From Akkermansiaceae bacterium (lineage in GTDB: Bacteria; Verrucomicrobiota; Verrucomicrobiia; Verrucomicrobiales; Akkermansiaceae): DNA of 5,926 nt. Position 1 is the stretch's first letter; every line of letters starts with the position of its first letter. Position numbers and translations under genes: made by a program. Under the pieces are notes generated by a model. That model saw only the letters and a program-made list of their open reading frames with translations. It was not told the origin of the DNA and searched no databases. The DNA lies in contig JALOTR010000202.1 of the NCBI GenBank assembly GCA_025457805.1, forward strand, positions 1-5,926. Reading direction: 5' to 3'. Shown piece after piece: positions 1 to 5,926 of the stretch.

Positions 1-332
1 GCCACTGGTTCAAACTCAAACACACCTACGGCATCTACTTCCTCACACTTGAAAAATCCAACAGTGCTGCCGAGACCTGTTCCATCAACCTCGTCGATCA
101 CAGCGACCCGAGAAAAGCGCAAGGCCGCGCCAAATCAAAAGCCTCGAAGGGTCCATCGGCGCGGCAACCCCGCCCCGTTGGGAACTTCATCAACATCGCC
201 ATCAAGAGAGCCACCCAGCGGACGCAACGATTCATCCGCTGGATAAGGGTCTGGATTTACAAAAAGGCTCGCTGGAGCGCTGCCATCGCCCGCCTCGGCA
301 AAGTCTGGGCCGGAACCTACTCATCGCTTTCC
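1..332 (+). pseudogene. Probable IS transposase remnant, 5'-truncated and internally deleted
   Basis: Reading from base 3, the frame is open and protein-like from the window edge. Its first ~37 residues contain HWFKLKHTYGIYFLTLEKSN and then a VDHSDPR segment. A basic stretch follows, then a C-terminal-looking block with RATQRTQRFIRW and, about 16 residues later, WSAAIARLGKVW. These blocks remind me of the middle and the C-terminus of IS4-like DDE transposases of PVC-group bacteria. That is family recall and was not checked by a search. Only about 25 residues separate the two blocks, so the part between them, including at least one catalytic acidic residue, appears to be missing. No start codon with a plausible N-terminus is present, because the 5' part lies outside the window. 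The frame stays open to a TAA at 525-527, but the residues after about 110 look like translated non-coding DNA. It is best read as a dead element. A fragment of an unrelated hypothetical gene is possible. Confidence 0.5.
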
Positions 333-352
333 GCACCCATCCATGGTCCGCC

Positions 353-385
353 CCTTTGTCATGCCTTTGTCATGCCTTTGTCATG
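353..385. repeat. Three perfect tandem copies of an 11-bp unit
   Basis: The unit CCTTTGTCATG occurs at 353-363, 364-374 and 375-385 without a mismatch. It lies just past the end of the transposase-like reading frame and before a G-rich run (GGGCGGGGGGAGG, 385-397). Because 11 is not a multiple of three, the array would shift frame with each change in copy number, which fits non-coding DNA. It looks like a small slippage-type minisatellite. No function can be inferred. Confidence 0.9.
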
Positions 386-416
386 GGCGGGGGGAGGCAA
401 GAGCTTTGCGCGAGTT

Positions 417-499
417 CTTTGGCTGCGACACTCATCCGGCGTTGCCTACGGCTATGCCGGGACAAGTAGAGTGACGCTACAGGCGGCTCTTTGGCTGCG
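417..499. repeat. Pair of short direct repeats flanking a hairpin
   Basis: The 11-mer CTTTGGCTGCG occurs at 417-427 and again at 489-499, on either side of the hairpin at 436-460. Two copies 72 bp apart may mark the edges of a small interspersed element, or may be chance in GC-rich sequence. The surrounding 333-528 stretch contains no convincing gene on either strand. Confidence 0.4.
436..460. other. GC-rich imperfect hairpin downstream of speA (REP-like or terminator-like)
   Basis: CCGGCGTTGCC (436-446) can pair with GGCTATGCCGG (450-460) around a TAC loop. This gives eleven opposed positions with one T-T mismatch and one G-T wobble. The structure lies about 70 bp beyond the speA stop, where a 3' end would be expected. 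There is no T-tract on either side, so it is not a classical intrinsic terminator. It could protect the transcript 3' end, or be an intergenic palindromic repeat of the REP type. Which of these cannot be decided from one copy. Confidence 0.4.
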
Positions 500-528
500 G
501 GACGGACGGAGTGCTCTGGAGGGCTAAC

Positions 529-2481
529 TTAGCTTTCGAAGTAGGTGTAGCCGGCGAGGCCTTCGCGGTAGAGGTCGAGGATTTCGCGGCGCTCTTTGGG
601 CGAGATGCGGCCGTCGGTGACGGCTTTTTCGGCGAAGTTGCGGAACTTGGAAACGAGTTCCTTGGGATCGTATTCCACATAGGTGAGCACGTCCGCCACG
701 GTATCGCCTTCCACTTCGTGAGTGTAAACGGGTTTGCCTTTTTCGAGGTGCACGCCGACGACGTTGGTATCGCCTAACAGGTTGTGGAGATCGCCGAGGG
801 TTTCCTGATAGGCGCCGACCAAGAAGACGGCGACGTAGTAGGGTTCGTTTGGTTTGAGTTCGTGCAGGGGAAGAATCTTGGCGACGTCTTCCTTGTCGAT
901 AAAGCGGTCGATCTTGCCATCGCAATCGCAAGTGATATCTGCCAACACGGCGCGCTGGCGGGGTTTTTCATCGAGGCGATGAATGGGCATCACGGGGAAC
1001 AGTTGATCGATGGCCCAGGAGTCCGGCAGCGATTGGAAGAGGGAGAAATTTCCGTAATAGAAATCGACGAGTGTGGAGGACAACTCGCGGAGGTCTTCCG
1101 GGATGTCATCGAGTTCCGCGATGAGATTGGAGATGCGGGTGAGGATGTGCCAGAACCATGCTTCCGCCAGGCCGCGCTCGCGGAGCGTGGCGCTGCCATA
1201 GAAAAACTGCGCGCGCATTTGATCGCGGTAGTAAACGGCATCGTTGAAACTTTCCTGCAGGTTCTTTTTGCTGAGCGTCTTGTTGACGTCGATGAGGTTG
1301 TTCAGGTTCTGCGGTGCGTTTTGCGGAACGATGGGTGCGAGTTCGCTGGTCTGGGCGCTGGTGACATCGAGGATGTTGAAGACGAGCACCGAGTAATAAG
1401 CGACCACGGCACGGCCGCTTTCCGAGATAAGATTGGGATGGGTGACGCCGGCCTTGTCGCAGATTTGAGAAATCACTTCTACGATGTCCGTGCAGTATTC
1501 CGCCACCGAGTAGTTGCAGGACGAGTGGAAGTTCGTATGCGAACCATCATAATCCACTGCCATGCCGCCGCCGATGTCGAGCACGCCCATGGGTGCGCCT
1601 TCCTTGACGAGATCGCAATACATCCGCACGGCTTCCGTCGCGCCTTCGCGGATGGCGGCGATGTTGGGGATTTGCGAACCTTGATGATAGTGCAGCATTT
1701 TCAGGCAGCCGAGGTAACCGGCATCCTTCAAGTGATCGACAACGCCGATAACTTGGGCGGCGTTGAGACCAAAGACCGATTTATCACCCGCGCTGTCCTG
1801 CCAATGGCCGGAACCACGGGTGGAAAGACGGACGCGCACGCCGAGATTGGGCAGCACGCCGATCTTGCGGGAGCGCTCGAGGATGAGTTCCAACTCGCTG
1901 GGCATTTCCAGCACGAGCATGATCTTGAGACCCATCTTCTGGGAATGCAGTGCGAGGTCGATGAATTCCTCGTCCTTGTATCCATTGCAGATGATATAAG
2001 CTTCCGGATCATGCATGTGGGCGAGGGCCGCGATGAGTTCCGGCTTGGAGCCCGCTTCCAGACCATAATGATATCTCTTTCCGAACTCGGCGATTTCCTC
2101 AATGACCTGGCGTTGTTGGTTCACCTTGATCGGATAGACGCCGCGGTATTCGCCACGGTAGCCGGTATCCTTGATGGCCTTGCGGAAGGATTCATTGATT
2201 TCCGCGATGCGCGAATGCAAGAGATCGCGGAAACGCAGCAGCACGGGAAGGTGCGTGCCACGATCGTGCAAGCCCTCGATGACTTCGAAGAGGGAAACCT
2301 CCTTGCTGGCTTCATCATCTTCGAGGCGCACGGTGACGTGGCCTTTTTTGTTTACGCCGAAGAATTTGTGGCCCCAGGATTCGAGGCCGTAGAGTTCGGC
2401 GGACTGCTCGGTGGTCCAAGCCGGGGTGGCTTTGCGCTTGGTTGGCTTGGGTGCGGCTGCGGCTGCGGAGGGAGGAATCAT
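529..2481 (-). CDS. speA: Biosynthetic arginine decarboxylase (PLP-dependent)
   Basis: This enzyme decarboxylates L-arginine to agmatine, the first step of the arginine route to putrescine and spermidine. It belongs to the fold-III (alanine racemase-like) family. From the ATG at 2481 it is 650 residues, close to E. coli SpeA (about 658). The PLP-binding barrel carries YPIKVNQ with the cofactor lysine at K119. HYHQGSQ lies at 264-270, a Gly-rich phosphate-binding loop LDIGGG at 301-306, and SESGRA at 353-358. The C-terminal half has the family motif ADITCDCDGKID (514-525), which contains the catalytic-site cysteine, and GAYQETLGDLHN (556-567). The frame extends upstream to a TTG at 2541, but those 20 extra residues look like translated leader, so the ATG is preferred. 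Neither start has a good Shine-Dalgarno sequence. Residues 3-18 are low-complexity Pro/Ala/Lys, encoded partly by a GCGGCT repeat. The gene follows the TPR gene by 89 bp on the same strand. No agmatine-processing gene is in view. Confidence 0.96.
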   Translation of the reverse strand: MIPPSAAAAAPKPTKRKATPAWTTEQSAELYGLESWGHKFFGVNKKGHVTVRLEDDEASKEVSLFEVIEGLHDRGTHLPVLLRFRDLLHSRIAEINESFRKAIKDTGYRGEYRGVYPIKVNQQRQVIEEIAEFGKRYHYGLEAGSKPELIAALAHMHDPEAYIICNGYKDEEFIDLALHSQKMGLKIMLVLEMPSELELILERSRKIGVLPNLGVRVRLSTRGSGHWQDSAGDKSVFGLNAAQVIGVVDHLKDAGYLGCLKMLHYHQGSQIPNIAAIREGATEAVRMYCDLVKEGAPMGVLDIGGGMAVDYDGSHTNFHSSCNYSVAEYCTDIVEVISQICDKAGVTHPNLISESGRAVVAYYSVLVFNILDVTSAQTSELAPIVPQNAPQNLNNLIDVNKTLSKKNLQESFNDAVYYRDQMRAQFFYGSATLRERGLAEAWFWHILTRISNLIAELDDIPEDLRELSSTLVDFYYGNFSLFQSLPDSWAIDQLFPVMPIHRLDEKPRQRAVLADITCDCDGKIDRFIDKEDVAKILPLHELKPNEPYYVAVFLVGAYQETLGDLHNLLGDTNVVGVHLEKGKPVYTHEVEGDTVADVLTYVEYDPKELVSKFRNFAEKAVTDGRISPKERREILDLYREGLAGYTYFES

Positions 2482-2570
2482 GGAGATGAGGAAATGAAAA
2501 TAGGAATTCTGGAGAGCGGCGGAGGAATCAAGGGAATGCAAGCCTCTAGCGGAAGCTTAAAAACGCGGAA

Positions 2571-4937
2571 TCATTCGGGTTTCCAATCGGGAAACTCGCT
2601 CTTGAGCTGTTGGCGATATTTTTCCGCCTCGGTCTTGTCGCCTTGCTTTTCGAGGGCCTCGATGAGCTTGCTGAGAGCGAGAGGTTTGAGGTCCTTGTCC
2701 TCGTGGAATTTCACGACGATGAGGTATTCCGCTGCGGCCTTGGAGGCGTCGTCCGCCTTGAATTCGAGATCGCCAATGAGAATGCGGAGGCCGGCGCTGG
2801 TGCGGCCTTGCGGGCGGAGTTCGAGGGCTTCGTCCGCGGATTTGCGGGCTTCACTGGGGCGATCGAGCGCGAGCAAGGCGCGGCCGCGGTCGAGCAGGCC
2901 ATCGGCTTTCCATGAAGGATTGTCTTCCACGGCGAGCACATTGTTGGCTGCGGCGAGGGCACCCTCGAAATCGCCGATTTCAAGGCGGGCTTTGGCGAGG
3001 TAGCGCCAGACTTCCTTGGGCGTGGCGCGGGGTTCTTCCGGACTAGCGATTAGGGAAAGACACTTGCCGGCCATGGCATAGTCCCCGGAATTGTAGGCCT
3101 GCATGCCGGACCACTGGAGGATCTGGTCCGGGATATCGGCATCGTATTTTCCGGTGATGGCGAGTTTGATTTCCCCGCTGAGTTTGGCCGCGTCCTGGGA
3201 GGCGAAGTAGCCGAGGGCGAGGAGGATGCCAGCGTGTTTGCTGTAGGCTTCCGGGCGGAGTTTGCGCGCGGTTTCCAGAGGGGAGATGGCTTCCTGGGCG
3301 GCATTGGTTTTGACCATGCCCCAGCCGATCCAGTAGTTGGCTTCCGCTTGGTGGCTTTCGTTGAGGTCCGTGACGTTCTTGAGCAGCCCCTGATAGCGGA
3401 GAATCATGTCCGGGATGTTGTTCTCGCCGCGGCGCATGCGGGCGGATTCCAGCCATGCGAATGAGGTGAGATCGGCCGGGATGCCAGCTGCGGTGAGGCG
3501 ATCAAAATCAGCGATCGCTTTTTGCGGTTCCGCGATTTCGACATAGGCCTTGGCGCGTTTGGCGAGGGCGGAAGGGACGCGCGAGTCATCGGGATAGCGG
3601 GTGATGAACTCGCTGAGCGAACGGATGGCTCCCTGATGGTCGCCCGCCTCGGCAAGACACCAGCCGCGCTGATAGAAAAGCCCGGGTTTGTTTTTCTCGC
3701 TGATCACATTGGCGTTGATCTCGCTGTAAACCTTGGCGGCTCCGGCGGTGTCATTGGCGGCGAAGAGCGACTCCGCCTTCATCATCATCGCGGTGTGGAT
3801 GCGCGGATCCTCGGGGCGGGATTTTTTGTAAAGCTGGAGGAAGGCGTCGACTTGGTCAGGCAAATGGCGGCCCTCGATCTGGAAAAAGCAGAGCAGTCGG
3901 TAATAGGATGCTTGGAAGGCGAGGTCCATTTCCGGTTTCACGAGGCGCTCCACCTCGCGGAAAAGAGTGAGCGCCTCGGTGGGTTGCTTGAGCCGCATGT
4001 GGGCGCGGGCGGCGATCATCAGGCGGCCCGCTTCCTTGTCACCGGTCGCCTTGATGGTGCTGGTGCGGAAGGCTTCGATGACCTTTTTGTAATCCTTCAT
4101 CGTGAAGTAATTGGTCATCAGCGCGGTCTGAGCATCCGCGCGGAAATCATCCATTCCGGGGCTGCGGAGAACGAGGGAGAGGTAACGGTCCGCGACATCG
4201 GTCTTGCCGAGCTTGGTGGCGGCCAGCGCGGCATGCAGCGCCGCCTCGCCACGGATTTTCGGGGCGTGGTCGGCGGCCACGACGGCCTCGAAAATGCCAA
4301 AGGCTTCCTCGGTTTTTCCCGCCTTCATCGAGAGGTGGCCGAGTGCGACCTTCGCTTGCGGGGCGAAGAGCCCGCCTGCGGGGTCCTCGATGACGCGGGT
4401 GAAGGCACCCACCGCCTCACGGTCGCGACCAAGCAGACGGTAGCAATTTCCGGCAAAATAGTTGCCACGCGGGCGTTCTTCCGGCTTGGCGGCATTTGCG
4501 GCGTAGCGCTCGAACATCGGAGCGGCGAAGGCATATTCGCCCTTGTTGTAGTGGTCGGCAGCCAGCGTGTAAGCAGCGGCGGCGGCCCATTTCCCTTTGC
4601 CGTAGCGGTTGAGCAGGGTGCTGAAACAGCGTTTCCCATCCTCGATCTGGCCGGATTGGTAGTAGCTGTTTCCCAAATACCACCACGCCATCTCGGCGTT
4701 GGGATGATTGGGAAACTCGGTGAGGTATTCGGCGAAAATCTGGCCTGCTCGCTGATAGAGCGCCCCGCGATTGGCGAGATCCGTGGCTGCTTGGGCGGAG
4801 TCGTAGAGGTTCTTGCCGCGGAGAAAGAAGTCATTCGCCGCATTGGGAGCCAAGGCCGGATCAACCGCCTCCGCCCGCGGGACTTGGGCCGCCGCGGTGC
4901 AGGCAAGAAAGAGCAGGAGTGCAAAGGAGCGTTTCAA
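2571..4937 (-). CDS. Large exported tetratricopeptide-repeat protein
   Basis: This 788-residue protein is predicted to be a periplasmic scaffold or adaptor. The N-terminus MKRSFALLLFLACTAAAQ is a typical Sec signal: a basic start, a hydrophobic core and an AAA|Q signal-peptidase site after residue 17. The FLAC before it is a poor lipobox, so a lipoprotein is less likely. The rest is almost entirely helical repeats of the TPR type. Clear units lie near residues 81-114, 157-184, 194-221, 307-331, 418-448, 457-484, 533-560, 642-672, 680-709 and 753-782, with less regular helices between them. No enzymatic motif was recognised. The start is TTG, since an in-frame TAA lies five codons upstream and any later start would lose the signal peptide. 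It follows the ExbD-like gene by 44 bp, so it is probably co-transcribed with the motor genes. The position resembles CpoB (YbgF) beside tolQ-tolR, but the protein is about three times longer. Its partner is unknown. Confidence 0.9.
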   Translation of the reverse strand: MKRSFALLLFLACTAAAQVPRAEAVDPALAPNAANDFFLRGKNLYDSAQAATDLANRGALYQRAGQIFAEYLTEFPNHPNAEMAWWYLGNSYYQSGQIEDGKRCFSTLLNRYGKGKWAAAAAYTLAADHYNKGEYAFAAPMFERYAANAAKPEERPRGNYFAGNCYRLLGRDREAVGAFTRVIEDPAGGLFAPQAKVALGHLSMKAGKTEEAFGIFEAVVAADHAPKIRGEAALHAALAATKLGKTDVADRYLSLVLRSPGMDDFRADAQTALMTNYFTMKDYKKVIEAFRTSTIKATGDKEAGRLMIAARAHMRLKQPTEALTLFREVERLVKPEMDLAFQASYYRLLCFFQIEGRHLPDQVDAFLQLYKKSRPEDPRIHTAMMMKAESLFAANDTAGAAKVYSEINANVISEKNKPGLFYQRGWCLAEAGDHQGAIRSLSEFITRYPDDSRVPSALAKRAKAYVEIAEPQKAIADFDRLTAAGIPADLTSFAWLESARMRRGENNIPDMILRYQGLLKNVTDLNESHQAEANYWIGWGMVKTNAAQEAISPLETARKLRPEAYSKHAGILLALGYFASQDAAKLSGEIKLAITGKYDADIPDQILQWSGMQAYNSGDYAMAGKCLSLIASPEEPRATPKEVWRYLAKARLEIGDFEGALAAANNVLAVEDNPSWKADGLLDRGRALLALDRPSEARKSADEALELRPQGRTSAGLRILIGDLEFKADDASKAAAEYLIVVKFHEDKDLKPLALSKLIEALEKQGDKTEAEKYRQQLKSEFPDWKPE

Positions 4938-4949
4938 TGTGGCAATAGC

Positions 4950-4976
4950 TTAAGCGCAAATCGGTCGCAGGGCCAT
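4950..4976 (-). other. Eight-codon mini-ORF in the gap before the TPR gene
   Basis: An ATG at 4976-4974 begins a frame encoding MALRPICA and ends at the TAA at 4952-4950. The same frame runs on, after four sense codons (GCT ATT GCC ACA), into the TTG start of the TPR gene. The mini-ORF could deliver ribosomes to the TTG by termination-reinitiation, because the TTG lacks a Shine-Dalgarno sequence. It could equally be a chance ATG in a short spacer. Nothing in the peptide itself suggests a function. Confidence 0.25.
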
Positions 4977-4981
4977 GGAAT

Positions 4982-5401
4982 TCATTCCTTGGGCGCAGGC
5001 CGCTGGGTGGCGAAGGAAATATTCCAGATCCCGGCCTTCTCGCAGGTATCGATGACTTCCACAATGCGCTGGAAATCCACACTGCCATCGCCGCGAATGC
5101 GCACCGGCTGGTTTTTGAATTGTTTGGCAATGGCCGAGAGCTTGTCGAGAAGCTGGGGCAGATCCACCGTCGAGCCCTCCACGCGGATCACGCCATCCGG
5201 GAGGACATTGATGATGATTTCCCCCTTGGGGCGGTTGAGTTCGGAGCCTTCCTCCGCGGTGGGCACCGAGACGTTGAGTTCCGTCTCGGATCGGCTGAAC
5301 TGCCAGGTCACGATGAAGAAAATGAGGAGCAGGAACACGATGTCGATCATCGGCGCCAGTTGCATCGCTGCGGGCTCCGGTTGACGGCTGGAAAATTTCA
5401 T
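4982..5401 (-). CDS. exbD: ExbD/TolR-family biopolymer transport protein
   Basis: This 139-residue subunit is the usual length for ExbD/TolR. It has a short cytoplasmic N-terminus (1-13), one transmembrane helix (about 15-34, LAPMIDIVFLLLIFFIVTW) and a periplasmic domain (about 36-139). D20 in the PMIDIVF motif matches the conserved intramembrane aspartate that carries protons in the ExbBD and TolQR motors. With the upstream ExbB-like channel it should convert proton motive force into mechanical work on a periplasmic or outer-membrane partner. The ATG at 5401 lies 14 bp after the exbB stop, in an operon-like arrangement. The bases before it (CTGAGCCTCCCGCACGCC) contain no Shine-Dalgarno match, so it may depend on translational coupling. 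ExbD and TolR cannot be told apart here: no TonB, TolA, TolB or Pal gene is visible. The symbol is a family label. Confidence 0.92.
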   Translation of the reverse strand: MKFSSRQPEPAAMQLAPMIDIVFLLLIFFIVTWQFSRSETELNVSVPTAEEGSELNRPKGEIIINVLPDGVIRVEGSTVDLPQLLDKLSAIAKQFKNQPVRIRGDGSVDFQRIVEVIDTCEKAGIWNISFATQRPAPKE

Positions 5402-5415
5402 GGCGTGCGGGAGGC

Positions 5416-5926
5416 TCAGATTCCGTGGACGTCCTGACGATCTCCGCCGAGCGGCGAAGGCACGGGCATCGCGTAGTCCTCACGCGCCCGCTGGGCCGGA
5501 GTGTAGGCGACTTGTTGGGTCTGCTGGCGCTCCACCTGCGAGTGAAGCAAGGCCATCAGATGGGTGGCGGCGGCTTCGAGCTCGGCGATGTATTTCTGAA
5601 CCCTGCCGCGGAAAATCGAGTAAAACACCAGCGCCGGAATGCCAATCATCAGCCCGGCGGCCGTGGTGATCAGCGCCTCGGAAACACCTTCCGCGAGTTC
5701 CATTTGCCGCACGCCTTGGACATCTCCGGAGGAAATCTGGAGGAAGGACTTGATCATGCCAAGCACCGTGCCCAACAGCCCGACCATCGGCGCAATCGCC
5801 CCGATATCGGCAAGGTAGGTGATGCGCGAACTCAGCAGACCCGCCTGACGGGACCCTTCCGCTTCCGCCACCTCGCGCACGCCGCCGAAGGACGCCATGG
5901 GATACTTGGTGAGGAAATCGAGGGTT
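5416..5926 (-). CDS. exbB: MotA/TolQ/ExbB proton channel family protein (partial, 5' end outside window)
   Basis: This is the proton-channel subunit that packs around ExbD. The open frame does not begin at the ATG at 5898: it continues to the window edge with TLDFLTKYP before that methionine, so the N-terminus, with the first membrane helix, is missing. About 169 residues are visible. Counting from the internal methionine, there are two hydrophobic helices, about 31-51 (IGAIAPMVGLLGTVLGMI) and 76-97 (ALITTAAGLMIGIPALVFYS). Both carry the family signatures GLLGTV and TTAAGL, whose threonines line the proton path in TolQ and ExbB. The acidic-to-basic loop between them (52-75) and the polar, Gln-rich cytoplasmic tail (98-160) also fit the family. 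It is the first visible gene of the cluster, so the operon promoter must lie beyond position 5926. TolQ and ExbB cannot be separated on this evidence. Confidence 0.92.
   Translation of the reverse strand, partial: TLDFLTKYPMASFGGVREVAEAEGSRQAGLLSSRITYLADIGAIAPMVGLLGTVLGMIKSFLQISSGDVQGVRQMELAEGVSEALITTAAGLMIGIPALVFYSIFRGRVQKYIAELEAAATHLMALLHSQVERQQTQQVAYTPAQRAREDYAMPVPSPLGGDRQDVHGI

Noticed and set aside
49..246. 65-codon plus-strand frame starting at an ATG near the left edge
   Set aside because: It is rich in Pro, Ser, Arg and Thr, without structure, and overlaps the more protein-like frame beginning at base 3.
2482..2541. N-terminal extension of SpeA to the TTG at 2541
   Set aside because: The 20 added residues are not SpeA-like, the TTG has no properly spaced ribosome site, and the ATG at 2481 gives the usual family length.
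2482..2570. Sigma-70-like promoter for speA
   Set aside because: TTGATT and CAGAAT- or TATTTT-like hexamers exist, but their spacings (14 and 23 bases) do not fit. A weak or non-standard promoter cannot be excluded.
2559..2595. Possible intrinsic terminator after the TPR gene
   Set aside because: GTTTCC/GGAAAC (2579-2595) forms only a 6-bp AT-containing stem inside the final codons. The T-tract (2559-2563) lies about 15 bases away, too far for a normal terminator.
784..3003. 739-codon open frame on the plus strand across speA and the end of the TPR gene
   Set aside because: It lies antisense to two well-supported genes, has no recognisable domain, and spans their intergenic gap. Long antisense frames are common in GC-rich coding DNA with few stop-complement codons.
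3522..5384. 620-codon open frame on the plus strand across the TPR and exbD genes
   Set aside because: It is a mirror of real minus-strand codons with no protein family features. Its end is only the antisense of exbD.
4861..5483. Overlapping minus-strand frames of 89 and 177 codons in the exbD region
   Set aside because: They are alternative-frame shadows of exbD, the TPR gene start and the exbB end, with no family features.
5416..5898. Complete ExbB starting at the ATG at 5898
   Set aside because: The open frame with family-like residues continues to the window edge, and the expected first transmembrane helix is missing, so this methionine is internal.

Overview
The window looks like chromosomal DNA of a GC-rich Gram-negative bacterium. 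Every complete protein gene lies on the minus strand, so transcription runs from high to low coordinates. A PVC-group bacterium, most likely Verrucomicrobiota, is my best guess. It rests on the general look of the proteins (ExbB/ExbD followed by a very large secreted TPR protein, an Ala/Pro/Lys-rich N-terminus on SpeA, absent Shine-Dalgarno sequences) and on no marker gene. No phage, CRISPR, tRNA or rRNA signal was seen.

Layout in transcription order: (1) 5926-5416, an ExbB/TolQ/MotA-family proton-channel subunit whose N-terminus lies beyond the window edge; (2) 5401-4982, an ExbD/TolR-family subunit, 14 bp downstream; (3) 4937-2571, a 788-residue exported tetratricopeptide-repeat (TPR) protein with a TTG start, 44 bp downstream; (4) 2481-529, speA, biosynthetic arginine decarboxylase, 89 bp downstream; (5) 528-1, a non-operonic tail with a probable transposase remnant on the plus strand, a three-copy 11-bp tandem repeat and a GC-rich hairpin.

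Genes 1-3 make functional sense together. ExbB and ExbD form an inner-membrane motor driven by the proton motive force, and the TPR protein is predicted to sit in the periplasm, where such motors act on partner proteins. The arrangement recalls tolQ-tolR with the TPR protein CpoB (YbgF), but no tolA, tolB or pal is visible and the TPR protein is several times larger than CpoB. speA is a housekeeping polyamine gene that makes agmatine from arginine. It may be read through from the operon or have its own promoter in the 89-bp gap; no convincing promoter is visible.

I see no clearly new system. The points most worth a second look are the large TPR partner of the ExbBD motor, the unusual TTG start behind an in-frame mini-cistron, the lack of Shine-Dalgarno sequences, and the eroded mobile element downstream of speA.
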